A DNA stretch of 64,000 nucleotides, taken from Bog-473 sp963838835 (lineage in GTDB: Bacteria; Actinomycetota; Acidimicrobiia; Acidimicrobiales; RAAP-2). The notes under the pieces are model-generated. The model saw only the letters and a list, made by a program, of their open reading frames with translations, ran no database searches and was not told the origin of the DNA. Below are positions 17,704-26,258 of this stretch, in pieces. Made by a program: the position numbers and the translations under genes. The stretch is taken from the NCBI GenBank assembly GCA_963838835.1, contig CAWITA010000023.1:828549-892548 (forward strand). Direction: 5' to 3'. Numbering within the stretch: position 1 is the stretch's first letter; every line of letters starts with the position of its first letter.

Positions 17704-17743
17704 GACCGTTTCCTCTTCTTTCCTCTTGTTCTTTCCTCTTGCC
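17704..17743. repeat. Short tandem TTTCCTCTT repeats
   Basis: Three near copies of TTTCCTCTTG/C occur in succession after the patatin stop and 120 nt before the thioesterase. The strong pyrimidine bias is unlike the surroundings. It may be a binding array or a polypyrimidine tract in the thioesterase leader. No hairpin forms. Confidence 0.35.
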
Positions 17744-17866
17744 TCGCCCTCGAGCGGCGCAGCCCGCTGCCAAATGTCGGAGAATGGGGCGCATGCACAA
17801 CCGGGCCCGGTCCCCCCGGGCGCCACGAGGGCGCAGCCGCCGGACACGGGCGGGACGGGTCCGGGA

Positions 17867-18784
17867 ATGATGGAGCTCGACCTCGCCGAGGACCTCCCTT
17901 CCCTGCTGACTCTGGAGCGGGTGGACCGCGACCTCTTCCGCGGCCGCAACGCCAACTTCGGGCCGCGCCAGACCCTCTACGGCGGCCAGGTCGCGGCGCA
18001 GTGCCTGCTGGCGGCCGCGGCCACGGTCGAGCCGGACCGCCTGCCCCACTCCCTCCACGGCTACTTCCTCCGCGCCGGGCGCAGTGACGTGCCGGTCATC
18101 CTCGAGGTCGACCGTGACCGCGACGGACGCTCGTTCTCGGCCCGCCACGTGGTCGCCGTCCAGGAGGGCGAGGTCATCTTCTCCATGATCACCTCGTTCC
18201 ACGCCGAGAGCGACGGTGGCCGCTACGACGACGCGCCCAAGCGGACCACCCCCGAGCCCGAGGACACACCCCGGGGTGGGTGGAACGCGCTGCTCGAAGT
18301 GCGCGAGGTCACACCGACGGACTTCCTCAAAGGCGTGTTCACCGACTGCGTGTGGGTGCGGTCGACGGCGTCGCTCGGCGCCGACCCGCTGCTGCACCGG
18401 GCCGGCCTGACCTACGTGTCGGACCTCGGCACGGGCTTCGGCCAGCAGCACAAGTCGCTCATCGGCCGGGGCGGCCCGAGCATCGACCACTCCATCTGGT
18501 TCCAAGAGGACGTCCGGGCCGACGACTGGGTGCTGGTCGACCTCCGGCCGGTGAAGGCGCGCAGCGCGCGCGGGTCGTACCACGGCTCGCTCCGGAACCG
18601 CCACGGCGTGCTCGGGGCCACCGTCTACCAGGAGCAGCTCCTGCTGCCAGGGTCGATGGCCGGGGTCGTCGAAGAGGTGCTGAACCGGGAGACCGAGCAG
18701 GCAGCCGACGAGGGGCGCGCGCCGCGCGACTTCGAACAGCTGCGCCAGGCCCGGTGGGAGCACCCCGCCGGCCGCGAGGTCTAG
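17867..18784 (+). CDS. tesB: Acyl-CoA thioesterase II (TesB family)
   Basis: A 305-aa double-hotdog thioesterase that hydrolyses acyl-CoA to free acid and CoA. Visible landmarks are LFRGRNANFGPRQTLYGGQV (N-terminal hotdog), HSLHGYFLRAG, SFSARHVVAVQ, and the C-terminal SLDHS-type segment SIDHSIWFQEDVRADDWVL with its conserved D/H residues. ATG 17867 is preceded by CCGGGA and gives the usual family length of about 290-305. An in-frame ATG at 17774 would add 31 disordered residues. It ends 28 nt from the convergent LLM gene. Confidence 0.88.
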   Translation: MMELDLAEDLPSLLTLERVDRDLFRGRNANFGPRQTLYGGQVAAQCLLAAAATVEPDRLPHSLHGYFLRAGRSDVPVILEVDRDRDGRSFSARHVVAVQEGEVIFSMITSFHAESDGGRYDDAPKRTTPEPEDTPRGGWNALLEVREVTPTDFLKGVFTDCVWVRSTASLGADPLLHRAGLTYVSDLGTGFGQQHKSLIGRGGPSIDHSIWFQEDVRADDWVLVDLRPVKARSARGSYHGSLRNRHGVLGATVYQEQLLLPGSMAGVVEEVLNRETEQAADEGRAPRDFEQLRQARWEHPAGREV

Positions 18785-18812
18785 GTCTGGGAGGTCGCAA
18801 AAGTGCCCGTCG

Positions 18813-19847
18813 TCACACCCAGCCGGCAATCGTCTCGATGTCCTGCAGCCCGTTCGGCCCGACCGGCTGCACGTTGAGAACGGTGACCCCGGAGTCGCGG
18901 TAGGCGGCGACGCGGTCCTTCACGTAGCCGGCGTCGCCGATGAGCGACGTGTTGGCGACGAGTTCGGAGGGCACCAGCGCTGCCGCCGCTTTGCGGTCGC
19001 CACCCAAGTAGAGGTCCTGGACCCGGTCCGCCTCCTCCTCGTACCCGTAGCGCCGCAACACGTCGTTGTAGAAGTTCTTACCCTTGGCGCCCATGCCCCC
19101 GAAGTACAACGCGAGCATGGGACGGTCGCGGTCGCGCAGCCCGACCACGTCGTCGCCGATGGCGAGCGACCCGCCCGCCACGATCTCGAGCGGGCCTAGG
19201 TCGGGGTCCTGCGTGCGCTTCGCCCGGCCGGCCTCGAGCGACGAGCCCCACAACTCGTCGGCCCGCTCCGGCCAGTAGTGCAGCGGGAGCCACCCCTCGG
19301 CCAACTCGGCCGTCAACTCGACGTTCTTCGGCCCGAGCGAGGCTACGTAGATCGGGATGCGGGCGCGGACGGGGTGGTCCATGATCTTGAGCGCCTTGCC
19401 CAGTCCCGTGCCCCGCCCGGCGGGCAGCGGCACCTGGTAGCGGGCGCCGTCGTGCACCAGGCGGTCGCGTCGCCACACCGAGCGGCAGATTTCGATGATC
19501 TCCCTGGTCCGCCCCAACGGCGCGTCGTACGGCACGCCGTGGAAACCCTCGACGACCTGGGGCCCCGAGGCTCCCAGTCCGAGGATGCAGCGTCCCCGGG
19601 ACAGGTTGTCGAGGCCGACTGCCGTCATGGCCAGGAGCGTCGGGGTGCGCGAGTAGAGGGGCAGGATGCTCGATCCGATCTGGGCCTTCCTCGTCACCGC
19701 GGCCAAAAAACCCATGGTGGAGATCGCGTCGGCGCTGTAGGCCTCGCCCGTCCAGAGGTACTCGACCCCGATATCCTCCAACCGCTGGGCGCGGGCGGCG
19801 AACGCATCGGGGTCATCGCCCATCCCCACCGTGGTGCCCAGCTTCAT
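18813..19847 (-). CDS. LLM-class F420-dependent oxidoreductase
   Basis: A 344-aa luciferase-like TIM-barrel enzyme. Typical patterns are WTGEAYSADAISTMGFLAA, RCILGLGASGPQVVEGFHG and the closing GVTVLNVQPVG. Members use reduced F420 or FMN for hydride transfer, many in degradation of lipids and xenobiotics; the substrate here is unknown. ATG 19847 follows GAGGAGCC. It is divergent from the fused acyl-CoA dehydrogenase across a 46-nt gap containing the shared symmetric element, so both genes are likely expressed together. Confidence 0.88.
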   Translation of the reverse strand: MKLGTTVGMGDDPDAFAARAQRLEDIGVEYLWTGEAYSADAISTMGFLAAVTRKAQIGSSILPLYSRTPTLLAMTAVGLDNLSRGRCILGLGASGPQVVEGFHGVPYDAPLGRTREIIEICRSVWRRDRLVHDGARYQVPLPAGRGTGLGKALKIMDHPVRARIPIYVASLGPKNVELTAELAEGWLPLHYWPERADELWGSSLEAGRAKRTQDPDLGPLEIVAGGSLAIGDDVVGLRDRDRPMLALYFGGMGAKGKNFYNDVLRRYGYEEEADRVQDLYLGGDRKAAAALVPSELVANTSLIGDAGYVKDRVAAYRDSGVTVLNVQPVGPNGLQDIETIAGWV

Positions 19848-19872
19848 CGTCGGCTCCTCTCGAGGCGGCCGG

Positions 19873-19890
19873 AATAGAGGATACTGTTTA
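19873..19890. promoter_or_regulatory. Shared symmetric promoter/operator element between LLM and FadE genes
   Basis: AATAGAGGATACTGTTTA. On the plus strand GATACT ends seven bases before the FadE ATG, which would give a near-leaderless transcript. On the minus strand TATCCT faces the LLM gene with a normal leader and ribosome site. Confidence 0.5.
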
Positions 19891-19893
19891 GTC

Positions 19894-22050
19894 ATGTCGA
19901 TCGCCATCACCGAAGACCATCGTGCCCTTGGGCAAACCGCCTCGGATTTCCTGGCCAAACACGATTCCCGAGGGGCCGCCCGGGTCCTGCTCGAGGCGGA
20001 GACCGAGACCCTCCCGGCGTTCTGGGGCGACCTGGCCTCGCTCGGCTGGCTGGGCCTGCACCTCCCCGAGGCGCGGGGCGGCTCGGGCTTCGGCCTCCCC
20101 GAGCTCGTGGTGGTGGTCGAGGAACTGGGACGGGCGGTGACGCCCGGGCCTTTCGTGCCGACGGTCATCGCCAGCGCGGTCATCAACGAGGCCGGATCCG
20201 ATGCCCTGGCCGCGCGCCTGCTCCCCGGACTGGCCGACGGGTCGGTGCTCGGCGGCGTGGGCATGACGTCCGACATCACGGTGCGCGACGGGCGGGCCGC
20301 CGGGACGGCGCCGGCGGTCTTGGGCGGCGGCCTGGCCACGGTGCTCGTGCTGCCGGCGGGCGAGGACGTCGTCGTCGTCGAAGCGGGCGCCGATGGGGTC
20401 ACCGTCGCGGTGCCGGCCAACCTCGACCCGACGCGGCGCTCGGCCCGGGTGACGCTCGCCGACGCGCCGGTCGAGGTGATGCCCGGAGCGCGCCCCGTGC
20501 TCGTCGACCTGGCCCGGCTGCTCGTGGCCGCCGAGGCCACCGGCGTCGCCGCCGAGTGCACCGAGCAGGCCGCGGCCTACGCCAAGGTGCGCGTGCAGTT
20601 CGGCCGGCCCATCGCCACGTTCCAGGCCGTCAAGCACCACTGCGCCAACATGCTCGTGGCCTCCGAGCTGGCCACCGCGGCCGTGTGGGATGCCGCCCGC
20701 GCCGCCGAGGAGGGTGGCGATCAGCTGTCCTACGCCGCCGCCCTGGCGGCCGCGCTCGCCCTGGCCGCCGGCGACGAGTGCGCGCAGCTGAACATCCAGG
20801 TGCACGGCGGCATCGGCTTCACCTGGGAGCACGACGCCCATCTGTATCTCCGCCGGGCCACCGCGCTGGAGGCGCTCGTCGACGCCGAGGGCGCCGCCCG
20901 CGACGTCACCGACCTCGTGCGCGTCGGCGTGCGCCGGGCGCGGACCATCGATCTGCCGCCCGAGGCCGAGCCGATGCGCGACGAGGTGCGCACCTTCGCG
21001 CAGCGGGTGCACGGCCTCGATGCGGCCGCCCGGCGTGACGCGATGATCGAGACCGGCTACGTCATGCCCCACTGGCCCACGCCGTGGGGTCGCGCCGCCG
21101 GCGCGGTCGAGCAACTCGTGATCGAGCAGGAGTTCAAGGCGGCCGGCATCACGCGCCCCCAGTACGCCATCACGGGATGGGTGATCCTGACGCTCATCCA
21201 GCACGCCAACGAGGACCAGGTCGCCCGCTGGGTCATGCCCGCCCTGCGCCAGGAGGTCATCTGGTGCCAGCTCTTCAGCGAGCCCGACGCCGGCAGCGAC
21301 GCCGCCGGGGTCAAGACCCGGGGCACGCGGGTCGACGGCGGCTGGCTGGTCAGCGGCCAAAAGGTGTGGACGAGCGGCGCCCACTACGCCGGCTTTGGGC
21401 TCGCCACCATTCGGACCGATCCCGAGGTCCCCAAGCACGAAGGCATCACGACCATGGTCATCGACCTTCACGCGCCGGGCGTCGAGGTGCGCCCGCTCAA
21501 GATGGTCACCGGCCGGTCCGAGTTCAACGAGGTCTTCTTCAACGACGTCTTCGTGCCCGACGACGACGTGGTGGGGCCGGTGAACGGCGGCTGGACCGTC
21601 GCCCGGGCGACCCTCGGCAACGAGAGCGTGTCCATCGGTGGCGGCCAGGGGGGCATGACGACGCCGGCCGACATGGTGATCGCACCCTTCGACGCCAACC
21701 CCGCCCGCCTGGCCGGCGGGGCGGGTCGGATCGGCCGCCACATCGCGCGCAGCGAGGCGATGGCGGCCCTCAACATGCGCAGCGCCCATCGTGCGGTGGA
21801 GGGCAGCGGACCCGGGCCCGAGGGCAACGTCACCAAGCTCGTGCTCACCGAGATAGGGCACGAGGCGGCGGCCATCATGGCCGCCGTCGGCGGTCCCGAG
21901 ACGGCCTACGCGGACGGTGACAGCGCCCTCACGGCGATGATGGTCCTGATGCACCGGGGCATGTCGATCGCCGGGGGCACCTCGGAGATCAAACGCAACC
22001 AGATCGGCGAGCGTATCTTGGGCCTGCCGCGCGACCCGCTCATCAATTGA
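19894..22050 (+). CDS. Fused two-domain acyl-CoA dehydrogenase (FadE34-like)
   Basis: A 718-aa flavoprotein made of two acyl-CoA dehydrogenase modules in one chain, as in mycobacterial FadE34, which acts on the C24 steroid side chain. Module 1 (about 1-365) holds GRPIATFQAVKH and QVHGGIGFTWEHDAHLYLRR. Module 2 (about 370-718) has the flavin/substrate motif WCQLFSEPDAGSD, GQKVWTS, MVTGRSEFNEVFF and the C-terminal SIAGGTSEIKRNQIGERILG. Each module seems to keep a different half of the active-site features, like an alpha2-beta2 pair fused. ATG 19894 has no ribosome site, fitting leaderless translation. The steroid link is by analogy. Confidence 0.88.
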   Translation: MSIAITEDHRALGQTASDFLAKHDSRGAARVLLEAETETLPAFWGDLASLGWLGLHLPEARGGSGFGLPELVVVVEELGRAVTPGPFVPTVIASAVINEAGSDALAARLLPGLADGSVLGGVGMTSDITVRDGRAAGTAPAVLGGGLATVLVLPAGEDVVVVEAGADGVTVAVPANLDPTRRSARVTLADAPVEVMPGARPVLVDLARLLVAAEATGVAAECTEQAAAYAKVRVQFGRPIATFQAVKHHCANMLVASELATAAVWDAARAAEEGGDQLSYAAALAAALALAAGDECAQLNIQVHGGIGFTWEHDAHLYLRRATALEALVDAEGAARDVTDLVRVGVRRARTIDLPPEAEPMRDEVRTFAQRVHGLDAAARRDAMIETGYVMPHWPTPWGRAAGAVEQLVIEQEFKAAGITRPQYAITGWVILTLIQHANEDQVARWVMPALRQEVIWCQLFSEPDAGSDAAGVKTRGTRVDGGWLVSGQKVWTSGAHYAGFGLATIRTDPEVPKHEGITTMVIDLHAPGVEVRPLKMVTGRSEFNEVFFNDVFVPDDDVVGPVNGGWTVARATLGNESVSIGGGQGGMTTPADMVIAPFDANPARLAGGAGRIGRHIARSEAMAALNMRSAHRAVEGSGPGPEGNVTKLVLTEIGHEAAAIMAAVGGPETAYADGDSALTAMMVLMHRGMSIAGGTSEIKRNQIGERILGLPRDPLIN

Positions 22051-22057
22051 GCGTGTC

Positions 22058-22531
22058 CTACTCGGTGCGCGCTTCCCCGAAGGTGGTGTCGGGCGAACGC
22101 CAGTCCGTCGACACGAAGCGGTGCGCGATCAGCCACCGCTCGCCCACGGGCACGAGACGGTCCCGGTAGCGGCCCATGTGGTCGAGCCCGATCTCCGTGA
22201 ACACGGTGAAGTAGCTGGCGACGGTGGCCTCGGTCGGTGTCACGGACTCGAAGCGGATGTTCGTCACGCTGTGGCGGACGACGCGCCGCTGATCTCCGGC
22301 TCCCGTCGTCCGGGCCGCCGCCTCACGAGCCTGGGTGGCCGCGGCCGCGCCGCCGAAGCGCTCCATGATGGCGGCGCGACCATGCAGCGGTTTCTCACCC
22401 CGGATCTCGAGGACGCCGTCCTCGCGGAAGGCCGCCGCGAACTCATCGAGCAGATACCGGTCACCGGCATGGTTGTACTGAGCCAGCGTGTCGCGGCACG
22501 CCTCGCGGGCGGCGAGCTCCCAGAGTTCCAT
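22058..22531 (-). CDS. SnoaL/NTF2-like protein
   Basis: A 157-aa small protein of the NTF2-like superfamily (ketosteroid isomerase, SnoaL, limonene epoxide hydrolase relatives). It shows the N-terminal helices with ACRDTLAQYNHAGDRY, FAAAFREDGVLEIRG, and strands ending ERWLIAHRFVSTDW. Such folds act as isomerases, dehydratases or non-catalytic partners; the active residues cannot be assigned. The ATG at 22531 is used; an in-frame TTG 12 nt upstream is possible. It follows an enoyl-CoA hydratase by 15 nt, so the two are probably one transcript. Confidence 0.8.
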   Translation of the reverse strand: MELWELAAREACRDTLAQYNHAGDRYLLDEFAAAFREDGVLEIRGEKPLHGRAAIMERFGGAAAATQAREAAARTTGAGDQRRVVRHSVTNIRFESVTPTEATVASYFTVFTEIGLDHMGRYRDRLVPVGERWLIAHRFVSTDWRSPDTTFGEARTE

Positions 22532-22546
22532 CTCAGACCACAACGG

Positions 22547-23341
22547 CTACCGGATGGTGGGTCGTTCCGACCGGCGCTGCTGAAAGACCTCCTGCCCCTC
22601 TCGCAGCGATTGCACGCTCATGGCGAGGTTGAGGAAGACGTTGCCCAGGTCGTTGACCTGGCCGGACGGGAGGTCCCGGGTGGCCCAGAGCGTCCGGAGG
22701 GAGGCTTGCACCGCGGCGGGGGGTTGGGAGGCGATCGTGCTCGCCACGCCGAGCGCCACCTCCATGAGCTCGCCGGCCGGCACCACCTGGGTGACCAGGC
22801 CGATCATCTCGGCCCGCCGCGCCGAGATCCGCTCGTGCGTGCCCATCAGCGTCATGCGCATGAGCTCGCCGAAGGGCATGCGCGAGGCCATCAAGGTTGG
22901 CTCGAAGACCGCCGGCATGCCGTACGTCACGTGGGGGTCGAAGAACGTGGCGTTTTCGGACGCAATGATGAAGTCTGACTCGCCGAGCAGGTAGAAAGCA
23001 CCGCCGGCCGCCATTCCGTTCACCGCCGCGATCACCGGCTTCCACAATTCTTGACTCCGCGGCCCGATGTCACGACCCGGATCCTCGTAGGTGTACGGAC
23101 TGAACGTGTAGTCCGACTCGGTGACGGGCACCTCGCTCCGGTCGATCCCGGTGCAGAAGGCACGCTCACCCGCCGCGGTGAGGACCACCGCTCGCACCGC
23201 GTCATTCGTCCTGAGGGACCGCCACGTCTCTCGGAGCTCTCGCTGCATCGTCTCGTTGAAGGCGTTGTGCACCTCGGGTCGATTGAGCGTGACCACGGCG
23301 ACGCCCTCGGACTCCTCGTACGCCAGCGTGTCCAGCTCCAT
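22547..23341 (-). CDS. Enoyl-CoA hydratase/isomerase family protein
   Basis: A 264-aa crotonase-fold protein that hydrates or isomerises enoyl-CoA. It shows VAVVTLNRPEVHNAFN, the first oxyanion stretch ERAFCTGIDRSE, and the second oxyanion loop NGMAAGGAFYLLGESDF. At the positions of the two catalytic Glu of true hydratases, one region reads PHVTYGMPAVFEP, so the reaction may be isomerase or other crotonase chemistry. The ATG at 23341 follows GGGAGGACC. It is divergent from kimA. Confidence 0.85.
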   Translation of the reverse strand: MELDTLAYEESEGVAVVTLNRPEVHNAFNETMQRELRETWRSLRTNDAVRAVVLTAAGERAFCTGIDRSEVPVTESDYTFSPYTYEDPGRDIGPRSQELWKPVIAAVNGMAAGGAFYLLGESDFIIASENATFFDPHVTYGMPAVFEPTLMASRMPFGELMRMTLMGTHERISARRAEMIGLVTQVVPAGELMEVALGVASTIASQPPAAVQASLRTLWATRDLPSGQVNDLGNVFLNLAMSVQSLREGQEVFQQRRSERPTIR

Positions 23342-23525
23342 GCGGTCCTCCCTCAAGCCCTGCCCTGGCCCCGGCCTCCACCGCGAGTGACCGTTCCGAA
23401 CGAGAGACGCACACTAATCCCCGGCCGGCCGGGCTGGTCCACCACGACCTTGCCGCTGGTGCCACCGGTCAAGGCGCACGGGGTCCCTCCCGCCGGTCGG
23501 GCGCCGCCGTATCTAGAGTGCCTCC

Positions 23526-25457
23526 ATGGCAGACCCCCAGAGCGGCCGGGCCACGGCCGTCTGGCACCTGCTGGTGGGACAACCCAGGCCGGCCTCGCGG
23601 GGAGGGACGGGCAAGGATCGGATCACCCCCGTCGAGGGTCTCTCGGCCCTCTCGCTCGATGCGCTGACGTCGGTTGCCTACGGCCCCGAGGCCATCATCT
23701 TGGTCCTGGCGGCTGCCGGCGTGGGTGCTCTGCACCTCGTCCTCCCCATCACGATCGCGATCGTGGCCCTGCTGGCGATCCTCGTCTTCTCCTATCGCCA
23801 GGTCATCGACGCCTATCCGATGGGCGGCGGGGCCTACGCGGTGTCCCGCGCCAACCTCGGGGCGCACACCAGCCTCGTCGCCGCCGCGTCGCTGGTCGTC
23901 GACTACACGCTGACGGTCGCCGTCTCCATCGCGGCCGGCGTGGCCTCGCTCCAGTCCGCCTTCCCCTCACTGGACGGAGCCACGGTGCCCCTCTGCTTGG
24001 GAATCCTTGTCTTCATCACGCTGCTCAACCTCCGCGGCCTGGGGGAGACGGCACGGGCCTTCCTGCCGCCCACCCTGGTGTTCATCGTCGGGCTTCTGGC
24101 CATCATCGTGGTGGGACTGGTCCATCCCTTGGGCCTGAACGAAGCGCAGCTCGGCACGTCGCAGCTGCCCACGAGTGGCCTCAAGGCGGTGACGTTCCTC
24201 TTGATCCTGAAGGCCTTCTCGGCCGGATGCAGCGCGCTCACCGGCGTCGAGGCCATCGCCAACGGTGTCCCGCTCTTCCGCGAGCCCCGGACCGTCCGGG
24301 CCAAGCAAACCGAACTGCTCCTGGGCCTCCTCCTCGGTGCCATGCTCCTGGGCCTGGCCGTGCTGGCCAAGCGTTGGCACATCGGGCCCCGCACCGGACA
24401 GACCGTCCTGAGCCAGATCATGGCGATGGCCGTCGGGCGGAATTGGGCCTACTACATCGTGTCCATCGCGATCACCATCGCGCTGGCCCTCGCGGCGAAC
24501 ACCTCCTTCGGGGGGCTCCCGGTCCTGGCGAGCTTGGTGGCCCGGGACAACTACCTCCCCCACCTCTTCACCATCCGGGGTGACCGTCAGACCTTCGGCA
24601 ACGGCATCCTCGTGCTCGCCGCCATGGCCGGTGCGCTGCTCGTCGCGGTGGGCGGCAACACCAACACACTGATCCCGCTCTTTGCGATCGGGGTGTTCAT
24701 CGGCTTCACGCTGGCGCAGACCGGTCTCGTCGTGCACTGGCGGAAGCTCCGCCCGCCCGGTTGGCAACGCCGCGCCGTCATCAACGGGACCGGCGCCCTC
24801 GTCACCGCCATCGCCACCATCGTCTTCTTGATCTCCAAGTTCACCGAGGGGGCCTGGGTCGTGGTGATCGCCATCCCGGGCTTCATCTTCCTCTTCCTGC
24901 GCATCCACGCGTACTACCAGCGGGCGGCCAAGGAGCTCCGCTTCGACATGATGCCGCCCCCGCCCGAGCGCAAACGCACCATCGTCGTCGTGCCGGTGAA
25001 CCGGATCTCGCGGCTCACCGAGCACGCGCTGGGCGAGGCCGAGTCACTCGGCCAGGAGGTCATCGCCGTGACCGTCGTCCTCGAGGGGGGCGACGAGGCA
25101 ACGGCGTACACCGAACGCCTCTTCGACCAGTGGAGCAAATGGAACTGCGGCATCCCCCTCCGGATCCTGCACACGAACTACGCCTCGGTCGTCCAGCCCA
25201 TCGTCGCCTTCATCGACGAGCTGCGGGAGCAACACCCCGAGGACCAGCTCGTCGTGCTCATCCCCGTCATTCGCCCGGACAAGCTGCGGTACCGGATCCT
25301 CCACAACCAGCTGGACCTCGTGCTCTCGTCCGCGCTGCGCAATCGGAGCGACATCGTCGTGGCACGGGTCACGGTGCCGTTGGAGGCGCCCGAGCACCAA
25401 GACGAAGCCAAGACGGAGCCAGAGCCCAAGACCGACCCGGGAGTCACCCAGTCCTAA
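23526..25457 (+). CDS. kimA: KimA-type APC-superfamily potassium transporter
   Basis: A 643-aa membrane protein with about 12 hydrophobic helices in the first 460 residues and a soluble C-terminal domain (about 480-620) of Usp-like alpha/beta character (RKRTIVVVPVNRISRLTEHA). The N-terminal signature LSALSLDALTSVAYGPEAI is close to that of KimA, a proton-coupled K+ importer in Bacillus that is inhibited by c-di-AMP. Annotation pipelines often call this family generic APC permease. ATG 23526 follows a possible TATCTA -10 by ten bases. No riboswitch was recognised upstream. Confidence 0.75.
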   Translation: MADPQSGRATAVWHLLVGQPRPASRGGTGKDRITPVEGLSALSLDALTSVAYGPEAIILVLAAAGVGALHLVLPITIAIVALLAILVFSYRQVIDAYPMGGGAYAVSRANLGAHTSLVAAASLVVDYTLTVAVSIAAGVASLQSAFPSLDGATVPLCLGILVFITLLNLRGLGETARAFLPPTLVFIVGLLAIIVVGLVHPLGLNEAQLGTSQLPTSGLKAVTFLLILKAFSAGCSALTGVEAIANGVPLFREPRTVRAKQTELLLGLLLGAMLLGLAVLAKRWHIGPRTGQTVLSQIMAMAVGRNWAYYIVSIAITIALALAANTSFGGLPVLASLVARDNYLPHLFTIRGDRQTFGNGILVLAAMAGALLVAVGGNTNTLIPLFAIGVFIGFTLAQTGLVVHWRKLRPPGWQRRAVINGTGALVTAIATIVFLISKFTEGAWVVVIAIPGFIFLFLRIHAYYQRAAKELRFDMMPPPPERKRTIVVVPVNRISRLTEHALGEAESLGQEVIAVTVVLEGGDEATAYTERLFDQWSKWNCGIPLRILHTNYASVVQPIVAFIDELREQHPEDQLVVLIPVIRPDKLRYRILHNQLDLVLSSALRNRSDIVVARVTVPLEAPEHQDEAKTEPEPKTDPGVTQS

Positions 25458-25478
25458 AGGGCGGCCTCAGCGCCCCTT
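25456..25478. terminator. Hairpin between convergent kimA and ECH genes
   Basis: AAGGGCG and CGCCCCTT flank GCCTCAG, forming a GC-rich stem that overlaps the kimA stop and reaches into the end of the ECH gene. It has no clear U-tract, so it is a possible bidirectional terminator. Confidence 0.35.
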
Positions 25479-26258
25479 CCACACCGGATCGCGCTTCTCG
25501 ATGAAGGCCGTCGCGCCTTCCTTCGCGTCCTCGCTCCCGAAGACCTTCGGTTGCCACTCCGCCGCCAACGCGCGCGCCCGCTCCAGATCGGTCGACGCGG
25601 TCCGCACCATCTCCTTGGTGGCCCGCAAGGCGAGTGGTCCGTTGCGCGCGATGCGATCGGCGAACGCGACGGCGGCGTCGAGCACGTCGCCTGGCGGCAC
25701 CACCTGATTGATCAGCCCCAGCGACAACGCGCGCCCGGCATCGATGGGATCACCGGTCAGCGTCAGCTCCAGGGCCACGGCCAAAGGGATGCGTGTGCTG
25801 ACGAACACGCCGCCGCCGGCCGCGAACAGCCCTCGCTTGACCTCGGGGAGGCCGAACGATGCCGCCTCGGAGGCGACCACCACGTCACACCCCAACAGGA
25901 GCTCGAAGCCGCCCGCGACCGCCGTGGCGTTGGCCGCCCCGACAATAGGAATCGCGATCTGGCCCTGGCTGAAGCGCGCGAAGCCCTTCATGCCCTCCGG
26001 GTCCCCGCCGATCGCTCCGCCCTCGGCGAAGGCGCGTAGGTCCATGCCGGCACAGAAGGCCTTCTCGCCGGTCCCCGTCAACACGACGGCTCGGACCTCC
26101 GGGTCCTCCTCAGCCTGCAGCATGCCGAGGCCGATGGCGGTAAGCAGCTCGGGGCTCAAGGCGTTGCGGGCCTCGGGCCGGTTGAGCCGCAACACGGTCA
26201 CCGCTCCCCGCCGCTCCTCGACCAGGACCGGTTCGGTCTTCGCCTCGGTGTCAGTCAT
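25467..26258 (-). CDS. Enoyl-CoA hydratase/isomerase family protein
   Basis: A 263-aa crotonase-family protein. It has VTVLRLNRPEARNALS, the oxyanion stretch EKAFCAGMDLR and the helix-starting NATAVAGGFELLLGCDVV, followed by FGLPEVKRGLFAAGGG, where the Glu of LPE matches a catalytic Glu of hydratases. ATG 26258 shares one base with the stop of the upstream CoA-transferase (TGATG), so the two are translated together. It probably acts on the CoA ester made by that transferase. Confidence 0.88.
   Translation of the reverse strand: MTDTEAKTEPVLVEERRGAVTVLRLNRPEARNALSPELLTAIGLGMLQAEEDPEVRAVVLTGTGEKAFCAGMDLRAFAEGGAIGGDPEGMKGFARFSQGQIAIPIVGAANATAVAGGFELLLGCDVVVASEAASFGLPEVKRGLFAAGGGVFVSTRIPLAVALELTLTGDPIDAGRALSLGLINQVVPPGDVLDAAVAFADRIARNGPLALRATKEMVRTASTDLERARALAAEWQPKVFGSEDAKEGATAFIEKRDPVWKGR

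Noticed and set aside
23357..23525. c-di-AMP (ydaO-type) riboswitch before kimA
   Set aside because: The 169-nt interval lacks the conserved paired elements of that riboswitch; kimA control by c-di-AMP remains only a family expectation.
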